This document shows, in pieces, positions 1-5,892 of a DNA stretch of 6,841 bases. The notes under the pieces were generated by a model, which did no database searches, was not told the DNA's origin, and was given only the letters and a program-made list of their open reading frames with translations. The stretch comes from Gammaproteobacteria bacterium (GTDB lineage: Bacteria; Pseudomonadota; Gammaproteobacteria; Eutrophobiales; Eutrophobiaceae), in the NCBI GenBank assembly GCA_015661095.1, contig JACVQI010000102.1, forward strand, positions 1-6,841, written 5' to 3'. The translations under genes and the position numbers were made by a program. Numbering within the stretch: the stretch's first letter is position 1; each line of letters opens with the position of its first letter.

Positions 1-272
1 AAACATTCGGAGCAGATCACGAAAGCGACCTGGTCCATGATGTAGGATTTGGCATTACTGCAGTACATGGCACTGGTTGAAGGGCCGGCCAGTATCCTGC
101 GCCAACTGTCCAGCACCGCCTCACGGCCGTGCAGCGGTGGCCAGCCCGGATGGATCACCGCAACAGAGCTGTCACGCGCCCATAATGATTCCATGGCCTG
201 GTAATCGCTATTAATCAATGCGGTGTAAAAAGCTTCGTTGGCTTTTAACACTTGACTATCCTGATCGCTCAT
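1..272 (-). CDS. NTF2/SnoaL-like family protein, C-terminus beyond the window
   Basis: The reverse strand reads open from ATG at 272 to the left edge, giving 90 residues that begin MSDQDSQVLKANEAFYTAL. The translation has the usual start of the SnoaL-like (NTF2-like) fold: an N-terminal helix with AFYTAL, then 'MESLWARDSSVAVIHPGW', a 'HGREAVLDSW' segment and the first sheet strands. The 'HPGW..LHGREAVL.SW' pattern is typical of small stand-alone NTF2-like proteins of 120-150 residues, so about one third is missing. The fold is a cone-shaped alpha+beta barrel used by isomerases, hydrolases and ligand-binding proteins; no specific substrate can be assigned. The start is supported by a good Shine-Dalgarno (AAGGCGGA, 278-285 on the complement) 5 bases upstream. 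It follows the GDYXXLXY gene by 48 bp on the same strand with no evident terminator between, so it may be the last or a middle gene of that operon. Confidence 0.8.
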   Translation of the reverse strand, partial: MSDQDSQVLKANEAFYTALINSDYQAMESLWARDSSVAVIHPGWPPLHGREAVLDSWRRILAGPSTSAMYCSNAKSYIMDQVAFVICSEC

Positions 273-320
273 CTGTATCCGCCTTACGACTTACTGTTAA
301 TTGATCTAAATCCGGAATTG

Positions 321-821
321 TTATGGCAGTGGGGTAACGTCCTGCAAAGCCGCTTTGCCGTTGCCGGCGATCATCACTTTCGCCAGACCGCCGGTACGCA
401 GCTTTTCCTCAAGTTCCAATGCCTTTTCCTTCGCCGCGAAAAAGGCCTCTATCCCATACTTGATGTTTTGGTCGCCCTGTACACGGCCACGGATAAATAA
501 ACCGGATGCCGGCCGCGCAAGACTGGCGCCATCATAGACAGAGATGCCATCATCACCCGGCTTGAGTCTGACATAAATGAACTGGTTGAACCTGAGTTCA
601 GATACAGTGGGAATATCAGTTACCGGGACGGTACTGATGTCGAAATTGAGGCGGGCGTAATTGCCCCGGAATAAACTGCGCGGATCAACCGGGATCACCT
701 TCAAGGTTACTTCCTGCCCGGTCCAGAGTGGATACATCGCGCCCAGATATTCCACCGCCAACACCAGCAGCTGCAGCACCAGGCCGGCGATGATACCTTT
801 CAGGACGATCGACTTATTCAT
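321..821 (-). CDS. GDYXXLXY-family membrane-anchored protein
   Basis: This 166-residue protein has an N-terminal hydrophobic segment (residues about 7-28) followed by a region predicted outside the cytoplasm. The segment 'VIPVDPRSLFRGNYARLNFDI' (about residues 42-62) matches the core of the GDYXXLXY family, which is named for that motif. Here the motif reads GNYARLNF, with Asn for Asp and Phe for the last Tyr. A second family-like stretch is 'YGIEAFFAAKEKALELEEKL' (122-141). The family has no established biochemical role; members usually sit next to DUF2157 or DUF4401 membrane proteins. The gene follows the DUF2157 gene with an 8-bp overlap, which suggests translational coupling and a joint complex (inference). 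A purine-rich Shine-Dalgarno (GGAAGGG) lies before the ATG. The N-terminal segment lacks a lipobox Cys and is probably an uncleaved anchor. Confidence 0.9.
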   Translation of the reverse strand: MNKSIVLKGIIAGLVLQLLVLAVEYLGAMYPLWTGQEVTLKVIPVDPRSLFRGNYARLNFDISTVPVTDIPTVSELRFNQFIYVRLKPGDDGISVYDGASLARPASGLFIRGRVQGDQNIKYGIEAFFAAKEKALELEEKLRTGGLAKVMIAGNGKAALQDVTPLP

Positions 822-2133
822 GCCCTGACCCTTCCCTCATCTTTTTTTTATACAGCTTCCAGTAACGGGCCGTTGCCAGCAGTATCACGGCAAAGATCAT
901 AAACAGGAGCGCCGCCCCGACATAATCGCCAACCAGATCGATATAGCGCAATAATCCAGTCACCAGGATAGTCGACACACCCAGGAAAAAATAATGCGTC
1001 AAACCATCCTTGATGCCTCTGACTAACAGCCAGATACCGAAGATAATCAGGATGATATTGTCAGCGATTTGAAAATAGATCCCCAGATAATCACTGACGT
1101 TTAAGACCGCGAATAGTGCGACAATAAAATACACCGCCAGGACAGCCAGAGGCGCTATCCGGCGTCTGGCAAGATGAACCAGTACCAGGGCCAGTAGCGG
1201 CAAGCCGACCGCCAACGCGATAGTCAGTCCACTTTGCTCCCACTCCGCTGCCAGCAGTTCCCGCCAGGGATCTTCAAAACTGAACACAAACAGCATGATC
1301 ATCGCGAATCGCAGTACCCACATACCGAGTACGGTACCGTAATCCTTCAGCATCCGATCCGCGCTGCTGCCCAGCCATTCCGCCATACCCGCATAGAGAA
1401 TAATCAGACTGACGCCGAAGGCGACATTTTCCGGACCGAAGTCGAGACGGTAATGATCCCGCATGAGCCAGGCCAGTAGATATTCCGACCAGAAACCCAA
1501 ACCAATCATCAGGGCTAAAAACAATATCAGGCTTTGTTTGACCCGGAATATATGCCAGGCCGTAAAACCCATGAATACCAGAAACAAACCAGGGAAATAA
1601 CCCAGCGCTGATTCAACAAAAAACCAGATGAAGGCAAGCGCGACTGCCAGCAGCGTCAAGCTGGAACTTTCCAGAAAGAAAGCGAATGGCAGCACACCCA
1701 GCGCCCACCACAGGATACCGTCCGGATAGTGTTCATCGATATGGTAGATCTGGGCGATCAGCATAATGGCGGCGCCGTAAAACAGACAGCCCAGTAAGAA
1801 CAGACCGGTGGCCTGGGATTGCTGACCGTCAGTAAATTTTTTCAGCGCCAGCAGCTGCGATGCCAGGGTCAGCGCGATCAATCCCGACATGCGCAGACCT
1901 CTGGGGATATCATCCCAGTTGGCGGACAACAGCGTTATTACCGCCAGACCGATAAACAGGTAGCCCAAACCGATCAGGACGGTGTAACCGAGCGAATATT
2001 CGGAGAGTTTGTTGTAATCAAGACCGTAACGCGCACAGATTGCCTCGGCTTGCTGCGTGGAAATGATTCCTGCTTCCACCCATTCACCGGATTCTTTCGC
2101 CAGATCGCGTTTCAGCAGGCGGATTAGTCTCAT
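814..2133 (-). CDS. DUF2157 domain multi-span membrane protein
   Basis: This is an integral inner-membrane protein of 439 residues from ATG 2133. A soluble amphipathic N-terminus of about 45 residues contains 'ESGEWVEAGIISTQQAEAI', typical of the cytosolic head of DUF2157 proteins. It is followed by some 12-14 hydrophobic segments up to about residue 423 and a short basic tail (KLYKKKMREGSGHE). Family-like patches include 'GAAIMLIAQIYHIDEHYPDG' and 'RYIDLVGDYVGAALLFMIFA'. The function of DUF2157 is unknown. Its constant partner is a GDYXXLXY protein, and the downstream gene here is one, overlapping by 8 bp. The start is uncertain. A TTG at 2145 would add four residues (MITV); the only purine-rich Shine-Dalgarno-like sequence (AAAGGA) lies 3 bases before that TTG and 15 bases before the ATG, so neither spacing is ideal. 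I prefer the ATG. Confidence 0.88.
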   Translation of the reverse strand: MRLIRLLKRDLAKESGEWVEAGIISTQQAEAICARYGLDYNKLSEYSLGYTVLIGLGYLFIGLAVITLLSANWDDIPRGLRMSGLIALTLASQLLALKKFTDGQQSQATGLFLLGCLFYGAAIMLIAQIYHIDEHYPDGILWWALGVLPFAFFLESSSLTLLAVALAFIWFFVESALGYFPGLFLVFMGFTAWHIFRVKQSLILFLALMIGLGFWSEYLLAWLMRDHYRLDFGPENVAFGVSLIILYAGMAEWLGSSADRMLKDYGTVLGMWVLRFAMIMLFVFSFEDPWRELLAAEWEQSGLTIALAVGLPLLALVLVHLARRRIAPLAVLAVYFIVALFAVLNVSDYLGIYFQIADNIILIIFGIWLLVRGIKDGLTHYFFLGVSTILVTGLLRYIDLVGDYVGAALLFMIFAVILLATARYWKLYKKKMREGSGHE

Positions 2134-2276
2134 AACAGTGATCAATCGTCCTTTAATAATTTGCTTATTACCTGCACATTCTATCTTACTAATTATTCAT
2201 AATATTTTCACAGTTTACAGCACCTGAGTTTCCGGCTGTATGTAATAATCAATATAGTACATATTGAACTCATTGA
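2134..2276. promoter_or_regulatory. AT-rich divergent intergenic region with candidate promoters
   Basis: This stretch separates the leftward DUF2157 gene from the rightward pump operon and is clearly more AT-rich than the flanking genes, so it should hold promoters for both. On the plus strand the best -10 candidate is TATAGT (2253-2258), with only a weak -35 (TTTCCG, 2229-2234; 18-bp spacer). This would place transcription start roughly 12 bases before the adaptor ATG, giving a very short leader. On the minus strand TAGAAT- and TAAGAT-like hexamers occur around 2172-2187, without a convincing -35. A small inverted repeat, ATTAT-TC-ATAAT, lies within 2185-2203. All promoter assignments are by eye and weak. 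Confidence 0.4.
2249..2267. promoter_or_regulatory. 19-bp dyad, candidate operator over the -10 of the pump operon
   Basis: The sequence TCAATAT-AGTAC-ATATTGA is a perfect inverted repeat with 7-bp arms and a 5-bp centre. It covers the candidate -10 hexamer TATAGT (2253-2258) and ends 9 bases before the adaptor ATG. Dyads of this size over a promoter are common binding sites for dimeric repressors (TetR, MarR, GntR and similar families), many of which control efflux operons. No regulator gene is present in the window, so the binding protein is unknown. AT-rich DNA yields short palindromes by chance, which limits confidence. Confidence 0.4.
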
Positions 2277-3836
2277 ATGATGAAAAAATATATTATCGTC
2301 GCAGTATTGGTTGCCGCCGGCAGCGGCATTTATTTGAGCCTGTCCGGTGGTGGTGACGCCACCAGCCAGGAAATTTCCACGGCTGAGATCAGCCGCGGTG
2401 ATATCACCCGCAGCGTCGCCACCACGGGTCCGGTGCGGGCTCTGGTCACGGTTGAAGTCGGTTCGCAATTATCCGGCCAGATAGCGGAGCTGTACGCGGA
2501 CTTCAATTCTCCGGTTGAAGCAAACCAGGTAATCGCCCTGATCGATCCACAGTCGTTTGAAAAACGCGTACGCCAGGCGGAAGCGGATCTCAAGGTGGCG
2601 GCAGCGAATGTCGAAGTGCAAAAGGCCGGGATTGTCCGCGCCGAAGCCAACCTGCGGCGCGCCAAGCTTGATTACGAACGGCAAAAACCGCTGGTTGAAA
2701 AAGGCACCCTGGCGGAAACCACTCTGGACACAGCGCTCGCCAACTTCGAATCGGCCCAGGCGGAACTGACCATGGCCAAGGCCCAGGTACGCAACGCCGA
2801 TGCTGTGGTCGAACAGCGGCTGGCCGCATTGTCATCCGCACAGATTGATCTGGATCGCACCAAGATACGCTCCCCCATCAACGGCGTCGTCATCCAACGC
2901 AGCGTCGCGGTCGGACAGACGGTGGCGGCCAGTTTTTCCTCGCCGGTATTATTCAATATCGCCCAGGACCTGCGCCACATCCAGTTGGAGGCGAACGTCG
3001 ATGAATCGGACATCGGTAATGTCAGCGAAGGTAATGGCGTTACTTTCGCCGTCGATGCCTATCCGGATGAAAAATTCACCGGCGTCGTTGCACAAATCCG
3101 GCTGGCGCCGCAGGAATTACAGACGGTCGTGACTTATACTGTGATCATTACCGCCAGTAATCCGGACAAGAAATTATTACCCGGCATGACCGCTAACATG
3201 GAGATCGTCACCGGCAAACGCGAAAATGTCCTGCGTGTCCCCAATGATGCGCTGAGATTCAAGCCGAAAAACGCCGTGGAGCAGGCCGCGTCACCAGCGG
3301 GCCCGGCTTTCATGCCGGGTGGCAGCGCCCCGAACTTTGGCGGTGGTGGATTCAGAGGTGGCAATGGCGGTCCCAATCAAATGCTGTTAAGTCAGCTGGA
3401 GCCGCTCAAACTCGATGAGGCGAAGCAGGAGGAAATCCAAAAGGCAATAGGCGAGAGTTTCGCCGAAATGCGCAATGAACTGTTCGGCGGTGGTTCCGGC
3501 GGACCGGGCGGATTGCTCGGCGGACCGCCACGGCCGCCTGGCGGAGGGTTTGATCGGTCAGAAATGTCACAAAGGATCGATAACATGATCGAACGCGTCC
3601 TGCAGCAACACCTGACACCGGAGCAGATGGAAGTGTACCGCAAGAGTAACGACAGCAGCCGCAATGCCAGACACGGCGAAATCTGGTTACAAACCGAAGA
3701 TGATGAGCCGCAACAGCGGCCGGTAATGTTGGGGATCAGCGACGATGAGTATACCGAGATCCTCGATACGGATCTGGAACCAGGCACGGTCGTCATTACG
3801 CGGATACGCGAGAAAAAAACCCAGGATGATGGATAA
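2277..3836 (+). CDS. MacA-like periplasmic adaptor (membrane fusion protein) with internal LTXXQ-like insert
   Basis: This 519-residue adaptor would link an inner-membrane transporter to an outer-membrane channel. Residues 4-22 form an uncleaved signal anchor without a lipobox. Residues 35-90 hold the first membrane-proximal and lipoyl halves ('EVGSQLSGQIAELYADFNSPVEANQVIALIDP'). A long Ala/Glu/Arg-rich coiled-coil hairpin spans about 92-195. The second lipoyl half follows ('DRTKIRSPINGVVIQRSVAVGQTV', 193-216), and the beta-barrel covers about 233-315. The membrane-proximal domain starts at 'VLRVPNDALRF' and resumes at 'GEIWLQTEDDEPQQRPVMLGISDDEYTEILDTDLEPGTVVIT'. Between these lie about 135 extra residues (331-465) not found in ordinary MacA (about 370 residues): Gly-rich linkers and two helical stretches with LTXXQ-like motifs. 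At the hairpin tip the RLS-type contact motif reads R135, L139, A146. The Shine-Dalgarno before ATG 2277 is poor, and ATG 2280 is equally possible. First gene of the pump operon. Confidence 0.92.
   Translation: MMKKYIIVAVLVAAGSGIYLSLSGGGDATSQEISTAEISRGDITRSVATTGPVRALVTVEVGSQLSGQIAELYADFNSPVEANQVIALIDPQSFEKRVRQAEADLKVAAANVEVQKAGIVRAEANLRRAKLDYERQKPLVEKGTLAETTLDTALANFESAQAELTMAKAQVRNADAVVEQRLAALSSAQIDLDRTKIRSPINGVVIQRSVAVGQTVAASFSSPVLFNIAQDLRHIQLEANVDESDIGNVSEGNGVTFAVDAYPDEKFTGVVAQIRLAPQELQTVVTYTVIITASNPDKKLLPGMTANMEIVTGKRENVLRVPNDALRFKPKNAVEQAASPAGPAFMPGGSAPNFGGGGFRGGNGGPNQMLLSQLEPLKLDEAKQEEIQKAIGESFAEMRNELFGGGSGGPGGLLGGPPRPPGGGFDRSEMSQRIDNMIERVLQQHLTPEQMEVYRKSNDSSRNARHGEIWLQTEDDEPQQRPVMLGISDDEYTEILDTDLEPGTVVITRIREKKTQDDG
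3267..3671 (+). other. Encoded insert in the adaptor: Gly/Pro linkers plus Spy/CpxP-like LTXXQ helices
   Basis: This codes for residues 331-465 of the adaptor. In order it holds a Gly/Pro/Ala-rich linker (about 333-368) and a charged amphipathic helix containing 'LEPLKLDEAKQEEIQKAI' (374-391), continuing to about 403. A second Gly/Pro-rich linker (404-424) follows, then another helix (426-456) ending in 'HLTPEQMEVYRK'. The first helix lines up with the 'LNLTDAQKQQI' region of Spy and the second with its 'LTPEQKKQF' region, recalled from family knowledge. The homology is therefore suggestive and unproven. The reading frame is continuous through the insert, so it is part of one protein. Confidence 0.55.
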
Positions 3837-4572
3837 TTCCGTCAATACCGCCGGTGATTCCCACCGGAACCCGCTGGTCTCAACCCGGAATTTGTGCAAG
3901 GAGTACCGGATGGGAGGCGAGATCGTCCATGCCCTGGACAACGTCAGCTTCGAAATCGAGGCAGGCGAATTCATTTCCATCATGGGGCCGTCCGGTTCCG
4001 GTAAATCCACCCTCATGAACCTTATCGGCGCATTGGACAAGCCGACCAGCGGCGACCTGATCATCAACGGTCAGAACCTGAGCAGGCTGGATGCTGACGG
4101 TTATTCCTCGTTCCGCAATACCCGGATCGGCTTCGTCTTTCAACAATTCAATCTGCTGCCGCGGACCACGGCACTGGAAAACGTCAAATTGCCGTTACTC
4201 TATTCGCGCGACCATCGTTATAACGCGGAGGATCGCGCCAGGGAATGTCTGACCCGGGTCGGCCTGCAGGATCGCCTGGATCACCAACCCACGCAATTAT
4301 CCGGAGGACAACAACAGCGCGTGGCTATCGCCCGGGCGCTGGTCAACGCACCGGACATGATCCTGGCTGATGAACCCACTGGCGCTCTGGATACGCATAC
4401 CTCTGAGGAAATCTTGAGGTTATTTCAGGAACTCAACGATACTGGAATCACCATCATCATCGTCACCCATGAACCGGAGGTCGCCGAGGCCACACGACGG
4501 CGCCTGTTGTTCCGGGATGGTCATCTGGTCGATGACCGTAAATATAAAGATCATCATTGGGTCGTCGCATGA
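3826..4572 (+). CDS. MacB-type ABC transporter ATP-binding protein
   Basis: This 248-residue nucleotide-binding subunit powers the pump by ATP hydrolysis at the cytoplasmic face. All ABC ATPase motifs are intact: Walker A GPSGSGKS (54-61), Q-loop Gln106 in 'IGFVFQQFNLLPR', signature LSGGQQQR (158-165), Walker B MILADEPTGALD (178-189) with catalytic Glu183, and switch His215 in 'IIVTHE'. The 'GFVFQQFNLLPRTTALENV' stretch is characteristic of the LolD/MacB/FtsE group serving FtsX-fold permeases. The open frame extends upstream to 3745, but that part overlaps the adaptor and reads unlike this family. I therefore chose ATG 3826; ATG 3829 is next and just as plausible, with AGG directly upstream. 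The start overlaps the adaptor stop by 11 bp, and the stop overlaps the permease start (ATGA), which implies coupling. In E. coli MacB this domain is fused to the permease; here it is a separate chain. Confidence 0.95.
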   Translation: MMDNSVNTAGDSHRNPLVSTRNLCKEYRMGGEIVHALDNVSFEIEAGEFISIMGPSGSGKSTLMNLIGALDKPTSGDLIINGQNLSRLDADGYSSFRNTRIGFVFQQFNLLPRTTALENVKLPLLYSRDHRYNAEDRARECLTRVGLQDRLDHQPTQLSGGQQQRVAIARALVNAPDMILADEPTGALDTHTSEEILRLFQELNDTGITIIIVTHEPEVAEATRRRLLFRDGHLVDDRKYKDHHWVVA

Positions 4573-5804
4573 CTTTCTGGAACAGTATCAAGGTCGCCTT
4601 TGTCGCCCTGCGGCTGAATGCCTTGCGCAGCTTTCTGACCATGCTCGGCATCATTATCGGCATTGCCTCGGTCATCGTCATGGTCGCCATTTCCAGTGGC
4701 GCCCAGAAAGAAGTCGATAAAATGATCGGCAATCTCGGCACCAATATGCTGATCATCAATTCCGGAGCAGGGCGTTGGGGCGGCAGGCGCTCGGAAACGG
4801 GAACCGACGAACCGTTTTCAGAAAATGACCTGAAATCAATTACCGAACAATTTGATTTTATCGAGGGCTCATCCGGCAGCATCGATGCCATGGCTACCGT
4901 CGTTTCTGGCAACAGAAACTGGCAGTCCAGTATTAACGGCGTGCATGCCGACTATCCCTATGTCAGGGGTTGGGTCATCGAGGAAGGCCGTTGTTTCGAT
5001 GATCGGGAAGTTCGGACCGCGGCGAAAGTGGCCGTCGTCGGACAAACCATCGTTGAAGAATTATTCGACGGCGCCTCGCCCATTAATGAACAGATTCGGA
5101 TAAATAATGTGCCGTTTACGATTATCGGCACGCTGGAAGAAAAAGGCCAGGCTGCCTGGGGCGGCGATCAGGACAACGTCATCCTGATCCCGATCAACAC
5201 CGCCCGTCAGCGGGTCAGCGGCCGCACCTCGAGAACGGTTGCCGATGAAGTAGGCACCATGTCTTTCGCTATCAGAAGCGACGCGAACATGGAAACGGCC
5301 GAATCGGACCTTGAGGAATTCATCCGCAATCTTCGTAAACTGGCGCCGGAAGCCGACAATAACTTCAACGTCCGCAATATCGCGGAAATGATCCGCACTC
5401 GCAATGAAACTTCCAACACCCTGGGGATGTTACTGGCGGCAAGCGCCGCCATATCCCTGGTCGTCGGCGGAATCAGCATCATGAATATCATGCTGGTGTC
5501 GGTCACCGAACGTACCAAGGAAATCGGTCTGCGGCTGGCGGTGGGAGCGCGCCGAAGGGATATACTCAGTCAATTTCTGATAGAGGCGGTAACGCTGTGC
5601 TTCATCGGCAGCCTGTTTGGCGTGGGCTTTGGCGTAGGTATGGCTAAATTTATCGGTGTGCTGACGGAATGGCCCATCTCCATCAGTCTGACGGCGACCA
5701 TGATCGCCATCACCACCGCAGCCTGTATCGGAATATTCTTCGGCTACTATCCGGCGCGCAAGGCCTCACGCCTGGATCCCATCGATGCCCTTAGATATGA
5801 GTGA
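4569..5804 (+). CDS. MacB-type ABC transporter permease (FtsX fold)
   Basis: This 411-residue inner-membrane permease is the partner of the preceding ATPase and adaptor. The topology is that of MacB: a short cytoplasmic amphipathic start ('FWNSIKVAFVALRLNALRSF'), TM1 (about 22-42), a large periplasmic domain (about 43-283), then three TM segments (about 284-310, 335-362 and 371-394). The N-terminal 'LRSFLTMLGIIIGIASVI' and the 'MNIMLVSVTERTKEIGLRLAVGARRRDIL' loop after TM2 (the coupling region to the ATPase) are close to the MacB consensus. So are 'QFLIEAV' and the C-terminal 'GYYPARKASRLDPIDALRYE'. The periplasmic part holds 'GVHADYPYVRGWVIEEGRCF', matching the MacB core domain. The ATG at 4569 shares ATGA with the ATPase stop; an upstream in-frame TTG (4557) would lie inside the ATPase gene and is less likely. 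The substrate is not readable from sequence; macrolides, lipopeptides and siderophores are known for relatives. Confidence 0.95.
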   Translation: MTFWNSIKVAFVALRLNALRSFLTMLGIIIGIASVIVMVAISSGAQKEVDKMIGNLGTNMLIINSGAGRWGGRRSETGTDEPFSENDLKSITEQFDFIEGSSGSIDAMATVVSGNRNWQSSINGVHADYPYVRGWVIEEGRCFDDREVRTAAKVAVVGQTIVEELFDGASPINEQIRINNVPFTIIGTLEEKGQAAWGGDQDNVILIPINTARQRVSGRTSRTVADEVGTMSFAIRSDANMETAESDLEEFIRNLRKLAPEADNNFNVRNIAEMIRTRNETSNTLGMLLAASAAISLVVGGISIMNIMLVSVTERTKEIGLRLAVGARRRDILSQFLIEAVTLCFIGSLFGVGFGVGMAKFIGVLTEWPISISLTATMIAITTAACIGIFFGYYPARKASRLDPIDALRYE

Positions 5805-5892
5805 GAAGACTGAAGGTGGATAGACTGAAGTCTTAAGGGAATAAGGTTTTTAGGCATTTGACCTTCAGCCTTCAGCCTAATCCCCTATTTAC
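5805..5892. repeat. Convergent intergenic gap with repeated CTGAAGG units in both orientations
   Basis: This gap lies between the ends of the permease and GDPD genes. On the plus strand AGACTGAAG occurs twice (5807-5815, 5822-5830). On the minus strand GGCTGAA occurs twice in tandem within ACCTTCAGCCTTCAGCC (5861-5877). CTGAAGGT (5810-5817) and ACCTTCAG (5861-5868) form an 8-bp inverted pair, TTAGGC and GCCTAA (5850-5855, 5875-5880) a 6-bp pair, and AGACT-GA-AGTCT (5822-5833) a small one. Several alternative hairpins are thus possible, and the region may act as a bidirectional termination zone. None of the hairpins is followed by a proper T-run, so an intrinsic terminator is not shown. It may also be a copy of a dispersed intergenic repeat. 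Confidence 0.5.

Noticed and set aside
252..500. Rightward open frame of 82 codons at the left end
   Set aside because: It lies antisense to the well-supported GDYXXLXY gene and the NTF2-like start, and its translation shows no recognisable family.
3300..3370. Gly-rich coding stretch considered as a tandem DNA repeat or frameshift
   Set aside because: The frame is continuous, the codons vary, and the protein resumes the membrane-proximal fold afterwards, so it is a flexible linker.
3392..3796. Long leftward open frame of 134 codons under the adaptor C-terminus
   Set aside because: It is a shadow of the Gly/Pro-rich adaptor coding sequence, whose bias suppresses stops on the other strand; the protein is low-complexity Ser/Pro/Arg.
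3745..3825. Upstream extension of the ABC ATPase reading frame
   Set aside because: It lies inside the adaptor gene in another frame and encodes residues unlike the start of MacB-type ATPases; ATG 3826/3829 fits the normal length.
4557..4568. TTG start four codons upstream of the permease ATG
   Set aside because: The ATGA overlap at 4569-4572 is a standard coupled start, and the extra residues (MGRR) add nothing recognisable.
5822..5833. AGACT-GA-AGTCT as an intrinsic terminator hairpin for the pump operon
   Set aside because: The loop is only 2 bases, the stem is 5 bp and no T-run follows directly, so it does not meet terminator criteria alone.
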